Below the pieces are notes generated by a model. It was given only the letters and a program-made list of their open reading frames with translations, made no database searches and was not told the DNA's origin. From assembly GCA_037447655.1 (NCBI GenBank), contig JBBHKE010000766.1, positions 1 to 62,000 of the forward strand: a stretch of 62,000 nt of DNA, given 5' to 3'. This DNA comes from Zygnema cylindricum (Eukaryota; Streptophyta; Zygnematophyceae; Zygnematales; Zygnemataceae). Of this stretch, positions 25,081 to 37,060 are shown piece after piece; position 1 is the stretch's first letter, and each line of letters begins with the position of its first letter. Position numbers and translations under genes: made by a program.

Positions 25081-27234
25081 TCAAAGCCCAGGGAGACCAA
25101 AAGGCAGTGTGTACGGAGGAAGCGGGCCCACACAATCTGTCGAAACAAATACTGCGCAAACTAAAGTCGACAAAATATCGGCCGGCCAACTGATATCGAC
25201 GCCTTCCATGATATCTTGCGAATTCACTTGCATCGTTCCTCCGATGGCTTCGGCCATTCCTTTTTGAATGTTGGTTTGGATCTGGTTCGTGACATGACCA
25301 AAGTTATCGTCTTGCTCCAATCCTGTAAATGCTTGCTTCATAGAGGCGCGTTTGAAGATGGACTTCAAATCGAGCTTTCTGATTGGCTGATTGTTAGAGC
25401 GACAGTTTTCCTTTTCAGAGCAAACAATTGATGCTGGTTTTTTTATGTCCTGGAGAGAAAGATTGGAAAAAAAAAGTAAGGATAGCGATGATGATTTTTC
25501 AGTTTCTAAGTGCTAATTATATGAGTAATTGTGAACATAAAAATCTCACATTAAAACACAATTGAATAAGAACACCGCCAATCGTTATTAGCGTTGTGTA
25601 CGCTAATTCCGTCCCGCTTGTTTTTTTTTTTATTCTCCATTAGCGTAGTTCATTCTATTTTTATTCTTTACTCTATTTAGGGTTAATTTTTTAGTACCGT
25701 ACAAAATGGAAGTACGCCATCAGTCAATTAGTGTGGTGTACGGACAGTGTCAGACGGTACAAAATTGTACCTTTTTAAGTGAAAAAGCATAATTAATGAG
25801 TTTTTGTAGCCGCGGACGCATGAGAATGTGCGCTCTAAAAAGGGGGTACATCACGTTCGCACATATTCGTTCAATAACCACGTTTCAGACTGTGTGAACG
25901 TACGATTTGTGTACGATTTGTCAGATTTTGTACGAATACCTATATTAGTGTAAGCATGTTTGCGACCGACATTTTTTTTTTTCAAAGACCCAAATTAGAA
26001 TTATTAAAGAATTAAAATGTATGTTTTTTTTCAAAATTTTCAAATTATTAATTAGCGTAAACCACGGTAATTTTTCATGTACGCTAAAGAAACTTCTACG
26101 CTAATAACGATTGGCGGTGTAGTAAATAAACTTTGAACCGCTAATTGCACACAGTAATTAAATTTAGCAAATACTTCCAATAATACGCTCTCAGCTTTAT
26201 TTGGTCGAAAACCATAAAATAGTGTTTGCAACACTATCTAAAGGAGTGGACTACAATCTGCCACGTCTCTTTACTATAATATATTCTAATTTCGCATTAA
26301 CACTAATAAATACTTAAAACGCTCAACACTATATAGATGTTCTATCCAGAAATTTCATTCACTACACCGTGAATCGTTATTAGCCTTATGTACGCTATAT
26401 CGGCACCCCAAAATTTTGACATTGATACCTTAAATCGAATAGATTACACTATTTAAGGACGTGGACCATAATCTGCCACGTCTCCTGGCACTAAATTAGA
26501 ATGAATGACGCTAATTTTTTCTTTACACTAATAATTTCTATACGCTAATAACGATTCAAGGTGTATTACGAACCTGATTCCTGTGTGTGTTCCATGATAT
26601 AGTCTGAGGTCCTCCCAGCCAATACCGTTTCGCCACGTGGCAATACTTAGGTCCACTGTTTTTACTGGTTTCAGTAGCATCATTAATGGTATTGCATGAG
26701 ATTTTCTGCAATAAAATCATAGAAGTATAAGCATATGTTTTGTTAGACATTTGAATGAAAATAATAAATTATGTCTTAATTGAGCGGTCACCATGGAAAA
26801 ATAAAACTAAACGACAAAATGGAAAATGGATAATTTGATTGTTTTTCTCTTACCACATTGCTTCATTTGAACCGATATTCAACACAGATCAACTAAGATT
26901 AAGATATATTGCTACATTCAGCCTATAATGAGTAGAAATCTGGCTAAGAAATACCCTAACTCTCTCTTCCCCCTTTCCCCCTCGTCCTCTTCCCTCCTCT
27001 CTCTCCGAGTAACTCTGCCTTATAAATGGATAAGGCGAGTGGTTAATTTCAAATAACAATTAATTCTAAAAATTTAAATACTACATTATGAAACAGAAAT
27101 TCAAACATGTAAAGTTATCAGGATACAAACGGCTAAAATAACCACTCTATTCAAGGCAATACTTCTTATAATACATATGCAATGTATAAGCATCAGTTGA
27201 ATCTTAGTATGAAATACAAGAAACTATATACCGC

Positions 27235-27288
<54 letters not shown>

Positions 27289-27693
27289 AAGAAATTGATG
27301 CTGATTTTAGAGAATTATCTGATTCTGCTATCCAAGGGTTAGAAAGGCAACCGCAACGTTTTATAGCAATAAAAATATTTGTCAATTTTAAAGACCTTTT
27401 AAAGAACTTTGTCTATTTACAAATACACATATGGTGCAAATTCCATCCTTACTGGAAACGTTTTACACACTGTTTTAATAAATAAATATTAAATAAATTA
27501 ATTTTATGAGACCTAAGACTTACCTTTCAAAACTTTGTCTTTCCACCTGCCTATCTCTCTTATTCGACAAACGCAAAAAGTCGATTTTACTTTGGAAATC
27601 GTTCGATATATGTATCAATTCATAGAGCGATACCGATATTAGCAACAAAGAGAATATCCAGCACACTACTTTGGCTTCATTTAGAGCAAACAT
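25081..27693 (-). CDS. Uncharacterised small membrane-anchored or secreted protein, three exons
   Basis: Not recognised. Exon A 27693-27524 starts ATG and encodes 56 aa with a hydrophobic stretch CWIFSLLLISVSLYELI (residues 11-27), a signal peptide or signal anchor, then a charged segment. It ends AG|GTAAGTC (phase 2). Exon B ends at 26574; starts at 26664 or 26655 keep frame. It encodes YCHVAKRYWLGGPQTISW. Exon C 25449-25081 begins DIKKPASIVCSEKENC, continues through a polar region (QTNIQKGMAEAIGGTMQV), and ends in a Cys/Pro-rich STDCVGPLPPYTLPFGLPGL before the stop. Total about 206-209 aa. A family B MITE ends 8 bp into intron 2, and intron 1 has a (TA)n run. Possibly lineage-specific. Exon B boundaries are the weakest point. 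Confidence 0.55.
25573..26119. mobile_element. MITE family C, full copy (547 bp)
   Basis: Starts CACCGCCAATCGTTATTAGC and ends CTAATAACGATTGGCGGTG followed by TA. The left flank is AA. It sits in intron 2 of the gene 25081-27693. The region 26150-26310 beyond it holds a decayed family B-like fragment (GACTACAATCTGCCACGTCT). Confidence 0.88.
26365..26563. mobile_element. MITE family B, copy 3 (199 bp), next to a splice donor
   Basis: Starts CACCGTGAATCGTTATTAGC and ends CTAATAACGATTCAAGGTG, with TA on both sides. On the minus strand it begins 8 bases or so after the donor of exon B (GTTCGTAA then the element). Confidence 0.92.
27235..27286. repeat. (TA)n microsatellite, about 26 units
   Basis: An uninterrupted TA run inside intron 1 of the uncharacterised gene 25081-27693. 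Confidence 0.97.
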
Positions 27694-28984
27694 TTTGTTT
27701 TTTGTTTTTTCTTTTCTCCTTATTTGTTTTTCTTTTAACCTTTCCTAATCTCTTTTTTTTTCGTATCTGTACAGTTTCATTATTTAAATAGCTTTAAATA
27801 TTATTTCAAATCTTTATATTCGAATGCTGACACAAATTATAGATAACAGGTTAAAAAATTATTAGGTCAAATGTTTTTAAAGTTCACGTCTCCTTTTGCA
27901 ATTACAATGACAGTTCCAAAAAGTGACATGTGACAAGCTGTCACAAATGACCGCGATTTTTGACTCCCGTCCGACGAAGACTCCAAACTCCAAAGTTGGC
28001 GCACCAGGAGTCACGTCACGGGAAACGGACAGAACCATAGTTCAAAAGTAGGCGTTTCATGGTAGGCCTTTGGTAGGCGCAAGTTGTGTTATGGGCTTTT
28101 CATGTGATCTTCTTAGATCGCTACTTTGGTCGCTACTTTGATCAGAGACCGTCCGATGACTTTTAATTCTCTATTGAACGATGTGCAACTCAACCCTGTT
28201 ACTTTTTTTTTTCATTTTGCGACCAATACAATACGGGTATTAAGGTCATATTATATGTTTTGCGTACAATAGGCATATTGTACGGGCTTACTTTAACCTA
28301 CTTTTTAACTATGGACAGAACTGTTCCTCATGTGTCCGCGTAAGGTGACATGACAGGAACGACACAGGGAACTGGCATAAATTTGTCGTATAAAACAGAG
28401 CCTTTGACCTTTCGGTTGACGAGTCTATGAAGGCCGATGATTGGCCCGAGAAAATTTAAAACTCCGGCAAACCTGCCTGCGTCCAGACTCCAGAATTGTA
28501 TACATTGTCAGGTTTCTCAAGTGGATGGTAATGATGACATCTGTAAGGGCGGCACCGTCCGGCATTCCAAGTGTCAGCGGCCGGCAGCAATTTTCCAGCG
28601 CATGACCATTTTGGCATTTTCCTTGACTGGACAGATCATTTGCCGTCCAGGTAATAATCTTACGGTGTCCAATTGCCCAGCTCATTGATGATGTTCATGC
28701 AATCATGACTCGGTTCGTACTTTAGTAGATAGGGGTTGTGAGAGGGATTTAGGACTTAGGAAATATTTGGTAGACAGACACCTCTCTCTAAGAGAGCTTT
28801 GTATAAATTGGCATTTTTGCCGGCTCATAACTTATCGCCTGGTTGGCCGTTTTCAGTGATTGTTTTTGCTACGGACTCAAGGGAGTCCAGGCTACATAGG
28901 GGTGCAGTCAAATTTTCAGTTTGCCTTCTTGGGCAGAAGTGGTCGTGGCTTAAAGTGGGTTAGTAAAATACTATCTAGAGGTTT
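27694..28984. other. Upstream region of the uncharacterised gene; remnant sequence
   Basis: A minus-strand TATA-like TATTTAAATA lies near 27783-27792, about 90 bp above the ATG at 27693. 28390-28690 has open frames on both strands without a recognisable domain. 28735-28905 is related to 30800-30985 (see that entry). Confidence 0.4.
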
Positions 28985-29446
28985 CTTATATTCTGTAGTC
29001 TAATGGAGGACACAGAATTGCAACTGCCGCCTCGATGCTCATTGTCATTTATTTCAACACCTGTCCGAGAGGCAAAGGAGGTGTTGAAATTCATCACGAA
29101 ACATCACATGACTGCAGACATGTTCCACACAATCTCTGAACTTAGGCTTTTGAAACTTGGAGAGACCAGGTTTGCAACAAATTCTATAATGGTATAGAGT
29201 TTTTTACAGATGAAAGATAGTTTATAGATCTTGATTTTTGATGATGCTTACAAACAGTGGTTATGCAAGTCTACACACAAGACAGAGGGTACTAAGATTC
29301 ATGGCCTCATCTTAAGCCCAAAGTTTTTGACGAGAGTGACTGAGGTTGTAACAAATTTAGAACTTCTGGTGCGGCTGAGGTGGGAGTGTGACAAAGGGAG
29401 CCCAAATGAGAGGAAGGTTTATGTAGAAATTGATGGTCCTTTTTAA
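28985..29446 (+). pseudogene. hAT-superfamily transposase remnant (DUF659-type region)
   Basis: Two broken frames read VREAKEVLKFITKHHMTADM, LRLLKLGETRFATNSIM, then after a stop near 29196 WLCKSTHKTEGTKIHGLILS and EVVTNLELLVRLR. This order (helix with HH, RLL..GETRFATN, CKS...TEG, L.P..R) is typical of the part of plant hAT-type transposases just after DUF659. There is no BED zinc finger or C-terminal dimerisation domain. It is a non-functional fragment. Confidence 0.7.
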
Positions 29447-29627
29447 GTATTTTGTAGGTCTAAATAGAAAAACAGAAAAGAAGCTGAGGCAGTCTATCTC
29501 TAACTTCTCTCTCCAACTCGCACACTTGTCGCAGTCACTGCAAAGTTGGAGATGAAGCTAGAGCCATGGCTACCTAGGCTATCCAGAGGTTTATGACAAA
29601 TAGATTAGTTTGTTTTATTGAATGGTA

Positions 29628-30244
29628 CACCGCGAATCGTAATTAAAGTAATGAAAAAATTAGAGTAAAAAAACAAAAAAAAACAATTAGAGTAATGAAC
29701 TCTTATTTATGTGATAGAACTTTTTCACAGTCGCAGTTTACTCTAATTTATTTAAGTACTCTATATTGGGTAATGTCGGCAATAAAATATCCGCGCTGAA
29801 ACTATAAACACTAAATTACGTCGATGTACAAAATCTGTCAGTCCGTATAGTTTTGACGTCATTATGACGCTAGTATTATTTGTCGCGCTGAATGTTAGTT
29901 AATGTTCACATGACGACGATGCTGTCGACGGACGAGAGTTATGCGAACGGCTTTTTTTTCGATGTCATTAATTTTTCGTTTAGTCTGATTTCACGTGCGA
30001 GCGCGATTGTATTAAATCATTATTTGTACCTTTTAACATAAAAAAGTACAGTTTTGCACGGTCGAACGTCGTTCGTACTCCACACTATTTAAAACGAACC
30101 TATATTACAATTTTGTTACGCTAATTAAACTTACCTAAATAAGAATAACGAAAAAATTAGAATCATTTACTTTATTTGATGTCATAGAGTCAAAATTTCG
30201 AGCGACCGAATTAGAGTAATTTACTCTAATTACGATTCGCGGTG
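29628..30244. mobile_element. MITE family A, copy 2 (617 bp), TA target duplication
   Basis: Same ends as copy 1 (CACCGCGAATCGTAATTA ... TACGATTCGCGGTG), with TA on both sides (29626-29627, 30245-30246). Same length as copy 1, and collinear inside, including ACGATGCTGTCGAC(A/G)GACG near 29918. Confidence 0.93.
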
Positions 30245-30271
30245 TAGTTTATTTAATAAAGGATTAGTGAT

Positions 30272-30343
30272 GCAACCTGGACTTGATCCTAGAACCTGCC
30301 GGACGTCAAGCAGCCAGTAGCCGATAACCTTATCCGTTAGGTC
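30272..30343 (-). ncRNA. tRNA-Arg-like relic (degenerate tRNA gene or SINE head)
   Basis: The 72-nt minus-strand sequence starts GACCTAACGGATAAGGTTAT and ends AGGTTGC. It has an A-box-like TAACGGATAAGG and a B-box-like GGATCAAGTCC, and the ends GACCT/AGGTT can pair. The acceptor-to-D-arm spacing is about six bases short and the anticodon arm does not fold well. It is a relic rather than a working tRNA; plant tRNA-Arg is the closest match I can recall. Confidence 0.4.
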
Positions 30344-31239
30344 TAGAGCTAATGATACATGCTATAGCGTTTGATATTTATTTAAACATTACCACGTAGG
30401 ATATTTCATTTAACAGAACTGCTTACGGAATACATAAAGTCAATTATGTAGAAGTACAGATTACGGTACGGATAAAAAACAAGTACCGCGCATTTATTTC
30501 TTTAAACGAAACAAATACCGCGCAAGTATTTATGACGGCTCTGATTGAAATCTGCATTCAATCGGACGACCGAGTCAAAATTCGAGATCGCGGAAGAGAA
30601 TCTTGGCGGTTTGTGATCATCGCCACATCGGATGACACGTGGCGAAATTGCGTTGGATCGCGTCATCTCCGAGAATTACGAGACCGAATCCGGATATGAC
30701 ATGTGTCGACTTTTAGGCCATGTCGTACAATATTCGTACTCAAAGTACACCCGCAGATGTACTTTTGTGTACGGAAGTGTATTATGATTGGCTCCTTACG
30801 TCAATAGATAGAGTCTGTGACAGAGATATGACTTCGAAAAAATTGGTAGATAGGACCCTCCCTCCTAGAGAGCTTCTGTACAAAAGGTCAACTTTGACCC
30901 TCCATAACTTACTGCTCAGGGGAGCAAATTCAGAGATTCTTTTTGCTATCGACTCAGGGGAATCTTGCCTTCACAAGGGTGAAGGTGGTTAGAGTTTTTG
31001 TTTTCCAGGGTGGCAGTTATTCTTGCTGAAATACAAAGGTGTCAGGGTTATCCTAGAGGCTTCTTGGAAGCTGTCCACTCTGAGGACTTATGGAGGTCTC
31101 AGAGTTTCAGGTTATGGGCCCACCCTCTAGGTTACCCATATTTAATGGAGCTAGCTTCATATACTAGGAAAGTATGATGATAGGAGCTCTATGCGGGGTA
31201 AAGTTTTCGAGGATAGTGAGTGGATGAGTGGGGCGTCCA

Positions 31240-33788
31240 TCGAGTCTTAGAGTCCCTCTAAGGTTTGGAGGAAGCAAATTCACAAGGAAAGGAGATCCAT
31301 CTTCAACGGAGGAGATAAAGGAAGGAGAGGTGGTGGACAAAGCAACGGAGAAAGAGACGACCTTACCAATAGCAACTGGTTCAGTATTCATGTCACCTAT
31401 TCCATGGAACGAGGAGAATGATACTGATACGTGGGACTTAAACAATATGGCGGCAAAGCACTTCATCCTCTACCATCTTACTCAAGGGCTTGCATGTCCT
31501 CATTTGTAGGTAGAAAGGGCATCCGATCTTTGGATGGCTCTCATTGAGATGTACCGAAGTGGTACGATTCAACAACAAGAGTTGGCTGATCAAAAAGTTT
31601 AGGAGTATGTATACAAAGGGGGGAAGATGTTGGATTTTTGCAATGAGCTTGATACACTCTTCATGGAGCTAGAGAGTGCGGGAAAAGATTTTAGTGAAAA
31701 AGAAAAGGTTAACTGTTTATTGATGAAATTACCTGATGAGTTCGAGAACATAGTCAACCGTGTGCAGGACTTGGCGGACTCAAGGTGGATATGGAACTCA
31801 GTGGTAGGGATGATTCTCGTTCCGGGGAATACGATTGAGATCCGAAAGGGAGGAAAGAGTGGGCAAGCCCTGGCAATTGCGACGGATTGGAGGAACAAGG
31901 AGTCCCGCAAACCAGTCGCAAACTATGGAGGGAGGGAGCAAAAAAATCAGACCAACGAGTTCGGACCACGGACTCCCAAAGGTTTATGTCATTTTTGTAA
32001 GAAACCGGGATAATATATGGCAGAGTGCACTAAGCTAACCGAGCTTCGGTTAAAGGAGGGGCAGGCCGGTGGAACCCCGAGAGGAAAGAAAAAGGCACTT
32101 GTGACACAAGTACATGAGGCGGAATCCGAAGACGAGGACGATGAGCTTCTATTGGATGAGGAGTTGGAGGCGATAAACGAGGTCGAAATTCCACGAAGGC
32201 AGAAATGTGCTTACGGTGGATTGAAAGGTGAAGCAGGATGGATTGTAGATTTAGGTGCCTCCATGCACATGTGTAAGGATAAGCACCTGTTCACTAAGAT
32301 AAGAAAGATTCCCACCGTAGAGATAGAGTACGGGGATGGGAGGATAGTCACTACTACTCTTATAGGATCGGAAGATGTGAAAGTGTTAGTGGAAGGAAAT
32401 ACATCCATAGTAACAATATCCAATGTATTGTTTATTTCGGAGCTGAACAAAAACCTCATCTCTACATCTGTATTAGATGATAAGGGTTTTTTTACTAGCA
32501 CTAGGGAAGGAGTCTTTACTGCTAGTTTTGAGGAGGATGTCTATTTCATTGCTGAGAAAGGTAGCCAAGGGATGTTTATGCTGATTTTAAGTAATGAAAC
32601 AAAGAAACTTTATTATAATGGTGTTCATGATATTATGATGTGGCATAAGAGGCTTAGGCATGTGAATCTAGATAAGTTAAGAGAGATGAAAAAGATGGGA
32701 GTGGTGGAAGGGATTCAGTTCAGTGAGAGTGATAATATAAGTGATTGTAGTGGATGTGCTCAAGGTAAAGCACACAGATTACCCTTTCCCAAAACAACCA
32801 TCTATAAGGGAGAAAAAAATCTAGATTTATTACACACAGATATTTGGGGACCGGCTAAAGTGCCCTCACCAGGGGGGAAGAGATTTATGATGACTATCAG
32901 TGATGATTGGTCTCGGTATTCCAGGGTGTATTTTTTGAAAAACTAGTCAGAAGCTCAAGATTGTTTTAGACAATATAAATCATGGAGCAAAAAACTCTAT
33001 GAAACTCCATTCAAGAGAGTAAGGAGTGACAATGGTGGAGAGTATACTTCTAACCAGTTTGAGGATTTTCTGAGGGAAGATGGAGTCCAACACCAAAAGA
33101 CAGTTCCAAAAAACCCGGAACAGAATGGGGTAGCTGAAAGGTTAAATAGAACACTAAGTGATAGTGCGAGAAGTATGTTGTCAGATTAGAAGATAGGAAA
33201 AAGGTTTTGGGTAGAAGTAATGAACTGTGCAAATTACCTCATAAATATAGTTCTTACTTCAACTATAAAAGATCAAACGCCTTATGAGAGATGGACAAGC
33301 CGAAAACCAGACATATCTCACTTAAAGGTTTTCGGTAGTCAAGTATTCAGTCTAGATACAGATCGGTCTAATTGGAAGCTAGATCCTAAAGGAAAACTGG
33401 GATACTTATTAGGATATGATGAGGATATTAAAAAATATAGAGTTTATGATCTAAAAAGGGAAGATATAATCTTAGTAAAGCATCTAGTAGTTATGGATGA
33501 AGGATAGTCTGTGGATCCCTTCAAGTATATAAAGTCAGTAAAAATCAGATTTGAGTCAGAAAAATCCGATGACTTTGAGCTTCCTAACTATCCAGGTTTT
33601 AGAGAAGATGACATTCTTGCGGGTACAAATTCGACCGAAAAGGACTCTGCTGCAGAATCTCCAGTGACAACTCTACCCGAAGCGGAAGACGTGGTGGAAA
33701 CTCATTCGGGATCAAGGGACAGGGGAGAAGGCAAGATTGTTCAAAAGAACCCACGAGAACCATCTATTCCGGCCACAGATTTTGAGGG
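31240..33788 (+). mobile_element. Dead Ty1/copia retrotransposon (gag, protease, integrase; RT lost)
   Basis: Read in order: gag-like helices (FCNELDTLFMELESAGKDF), a zinc knuckle CHFCKKPG-stop-YMAEC (its His codon is now TAA near 32011), a protease site WIVDLGASMHM (DSGA changed to DLGA), the integrase zinc region WHKRLRHVN...CSGCAQGKAHR, and integrase core residues in LLHTDIWGP, RSDNGGEYTS and NGVAERLNR. Further stops are at 31600, 32944 and 33187. After the integrase-RT linker (33511-33788) the element stops abruptly at a 185-bp LTR-like module of a different element. No reverse transcriptase or own LTR was found. Confidence 0.9.
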
Positions 33789-33973
33789 TGTCGTGCATTA
33801 GAGGCAAGCAAGCGAACATACATCACATCTAGCAAAGTCATGCTCACAAACATATATACAAATGAACATAAATATGAAAAGATAAGAAATAAATACACCA
33901 TGAAAGGTATAAAGGGGAAAATGACCCAAAGAGAAAAGGGGAAAGAATACTCCCCTAAAGTGAAGTGAACCCA
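33789..33973 (-). repeat. 185-bp LTR-like module, copy 1
   Basis: Bounded by TGTCGTGCAT and GTGAACCCA on the plus strand, so it has TG...CA ends on either strand. Identical in length to 36785-36969 and 38354-38538. It cuts the copia element at 33788 and continues at once into module M (33985-34690). Confidence 0.85.
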
Positions 33974-33979
33974 ATAATT

Positions 33980-34690
33980 ACTAAGCCACAAGGTAGCCAC
34001 TAGGCTCTTGGGTCTTCAACGTATTCTTTACAAGAGTTATCTCGTACGAAAGCAACGAAGCAAAATAAATAATTCCAACCAAAAACAAAGAAAACTCAAA
34101 ATTCGGCCAAAATTCACCCTTCCATTCCCAACCGAAAATACAAACAACACAAAAACAAACACCCAAACCGTTCAGCTGTCCGTGGGATGGGCAGCCGGAT
34201 CCGGATGCTTCTCCACACGAACTCCAATCCACCACTTCCCAAAAATGACACAAGTTGGAGGGGAACCTTCCGGACTTGGCTTTGAGCCGCGTGGATTAAA
34301 AGCGTGGGCAGAATTACAAGAGAGAATGTACGTAAACTATCTAGCCTCTACAGCTAGTTAGCAAAAGAAAGGGAAAAACTTGAGCAATCGGTGAGAGAGA
34401 GAGCAAGAGAAAAGCTCCGCCGCCAAGAGAAAATTCTTGTCCAAAAGCTAAATTCTCTAAGTCTGAGAATTAGGCTAAGTAAGAGCTACGCTAGGCCTAA
34501 GCAAAATTAGCCTACATCTAGTCTACTTTACATGCATGAAACTACATAAGATGTTGGCCAATAGGCGGCCAACATCGTCTGCCGTACGCCTGACAAAATC
34601 CACCATCCAAGGGTAAAAACCCTCCCTAACTACATGTGCGCGAACCTACATGGGTTCGCGACTTAAATAAATAAAAGGTATCGAAGCGCC
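33980..34690 (-). repeat. Module M, copy 1 (right part lost)
   Basis: Shares with 42930-44258 and 37168-38351 the blocks GGTAGCCACTAGGCTC, GAACCTTCCGG..TTGG, CAATCGGTGAGAGAGAGAGC, and GATGTTGGCCAATAGGCGG through TTCGCGACTTAAATAAATAA. Similarity ends at about 34690, where the other copies go on into GC-rich sequence. Confidence 0.85.
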
Positions 34691-36784
34691 CGTCAAAATA
34701 CACGTAAACGCCACAAGGCGCTTCTCCATTTGTTTTTAGAATCTCAAAAGAAAACAAATTGCCGCTCCAAACGAAAAAAAAACGGTAACAAGGCGGTGAA
34801 ACTTCGAAATCAAAATAAATGAAAAGTCCATGCCGAAAATCCACGTCAAATAACTCCGCGCCACAACCTCTATAAATTTTAGCACTTCCAAATAATTTTT
34901 GTCAACTGAAACCATATCACATCCACATGGTACAAATAAGGTACAAGAAGATCCGCATAATTCGACTTCGAAAAACTCTGTGACCAACAAAATCTGACGA
35001 CGACCAAAAGCAATCGCCAAAAATATCTTGCAAGGAAATGTACCGCAAAATCCATAGTACAAGACGCATTAACGCCCTGTACGAAACGATCACTCCTCTT
35101 TCACGTATACGTCAGAATCAAATTCTGTACAACCAACTCCAGATCGCGACGACCAATAATAATTCACGTAATGATTTAGGTAACCGCCACACCAATAAGA
35201 ATCCACAGAGCAATTTAGGTAACCGCCGCACCGTATTAGGCCTCACTGTAACAATGGAACAGATTGACGTACAAAACTTCACTTCAAAATTACACCACAT
35301 TACAATGTTGAACTAAAATAAAAAAAATACCAACGGAATAAAAAACGTAACGACCATACAAAAGTTTGACGTTTGACAGAGTAATAAAACGACCGAAACA
35401 ACCTACGAATACCGGTCTTGTTCCAATATGGAACGTCACTTCTTCCTCCTCCTTTGTCATAAAATGACCAAAATAGCCGGTAAAGATACCGGTGTTTGTT
35501 CCAACACGGAACTTCTCCTCTTCCTCTAAACTGTTAGGTGATTTAGGTAATCGCCACACCATTCACCTCGATTCACTCTCTTCAAATGTAAAAAGGTACG
35601 AAATATAACTCCCTCAAAAATAGATCTTCAAAACGTCGAGCTTCATTTTCAACTCACGACGATGCATTTACTTTCTTCTTCATAAACCACTCCTTTACAC
35701 CTCAATCAATATACCACATCGGTAACTTCATTTCTCCTCAAAAAAAACTTTATCTTCTTCTCTTCACTCTTCTTTCCACTCTTCTTCTCTCTCATCAAAT
35801 AACTCTTCTTAATTCACTTCTCATCACACTTTTCTTCACTCCTGTCTACAGTTTTAATGCACTCTTCTCTTCTTTGACTTCTTCCACTTTTTTCGACTAC
35901 TTCGGATTCTTCGTTGACTTCTTTTTTCATCATCTTTTTCTATTCTATTTCAAAATAAGAATCACATCCATCCGGATTGGGATCAGGTTCACTCTTCAAA
36001 GGACAAAAGCCTTTTCTTCCTCCCACCTCAATCTGAATTTTCCCATCGACATACAACTTAAGTCACACAATACCTCCTCCGAGCCTCTTTCACCTCCAAA
36101 CTAGAATGATGTGAGTTTGAAACCATTTCTCCTTGCCGAATATTAGAAATCTTATTCAACCTCTTCCTTTTCAGATATTAAATCTCATTTGAAATAATTT
36201 GTTCTCTCTTTTTCTCTTACTCTTATTTAGATTCATTAAATCTAAAGTAGAACTCGAATATAAACCTTCAAATTTCCAAGATTTCAAAGATTTTCGAAAA
36301 ATAAAATTTCATCACTCCAATCATCAATGTACAATTCAATGTCACGCTTCATTTCAACATTTCTCTTCAATTTTCTCTTTCGAATATGGACGTGCACTTT
36401 CTCCTCCAATCCTGAATCCGCAATGTCCAAGAGATCATAAAATTTGATATTCTCATAAAAATTGAAATTTCTCTCAATCTTCATTCGCCACTTATCGGAT
36501 CAATCATCAAAATAATAAGAAAAAAAAAATCGTTGTCGGTATCATTTCCAACATCAAAATAATTTCAAAAAGAAGAAAAATCAAATTCATAACCACCTAT
36601 CAAGGCGGCAACCTACACCGCGATCGCCTCGGTCGCCTCTTGCACGACCTCTTCTTCCACCGAAATAATTGAAGTAACATTGAGGAATAATATGTCCTCA
36701 AGCTCCACAAATGTCACCTCTCCTCCTCAAAATTCGAAGTAACACTTTCCCCTTCTATTTTTTCATATCATCGTATACCATCGT
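34690..36784. other. Unassigned AT-rich sequence within the retroelement zone
   Basis: No coding domain recognised. 35640-36110 is strongly pyrimidine-rich (CTTCTT, TTCTC words). 35390-35520 has two copies of a unit with GAACGTCACTTCTTCCTCC / GGAACTTCTCCTCTTCCTC. It may be LTR or untranslated sequence of the element represented by module M copy 1. Confidence 0.4.
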
Positions 36785-36969
36785 TGTCGTGCATGAGAGG
36801 CAAGCAAGCGAACATGCATCACATCCAGCAAAGTCATGCTCACAAACATATATACAAATGAACATAAATATGAAAAGACAAGAAATAAATACACCATGAA
36901 AGGTATAAAGGTGAAAATGACCCAAAGAGAAAAGGGGAAAGAATACTCCCCTAAAGTGAAGTGAACCCA
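36785..36969 (-). repeat. 185-bp LTR-like module, copy 2, with polypurine tract
   Basis: Same ends as the other two copies. On the minus strand it is preceded by GGAGCTCGGGGGGGGAATTA (36971-36990), a polypurine tract right where second-strand synthesis would start, supporting LTR identity with the element on the minus strand. Confidence 0.85.
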
Positions 36970-37060
36970 ATAATTCCCCCCCCGAGCTCCTTAATCTGTA
37001 GAGGAGCTGGTCAAGACAGCTGAGGGTCTGGAACATAAATCGAGGCAGCTGTTGAAATAA
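36970..37060 (-). repeat. Polypurine tract and 3' internal end (copy 1)
   Basis: About 90 bp nearly identical to 38539-38620, which is the last part of the gag-protease reading frame plus the polypurine tract. Here it is cut off from any protease gene and joined to unrelated sequence at 37061-37167. Confidence 0.8.

Larger units (their letters stand above)
28735..30985 (+). repeat. Pair of diverged repeats (28735-28905 and 30800-30985)
   Basis: Both contain GGTAGATAG/GGTAGACAG, then AGAGAGCTTTGTA/AGAGAGCTTCTGTA and TTTTTGCTA(C/T)(C/G)GACTC, in the same order and orientation. The second copy has an open frame (30720-30992) including KLVDRTLPPRELLYK. They flank the hAT-like remnant and the family A MITE and are probably pieces of one older transposon. 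Confidence 0.6.

Noticed and set aside
27288-27490. Plus-strand open stretch of about 65 codons after the (TA)n run
   Set aside because: No start codon, no domain, and it lies in an intron of the minus-strand gene.
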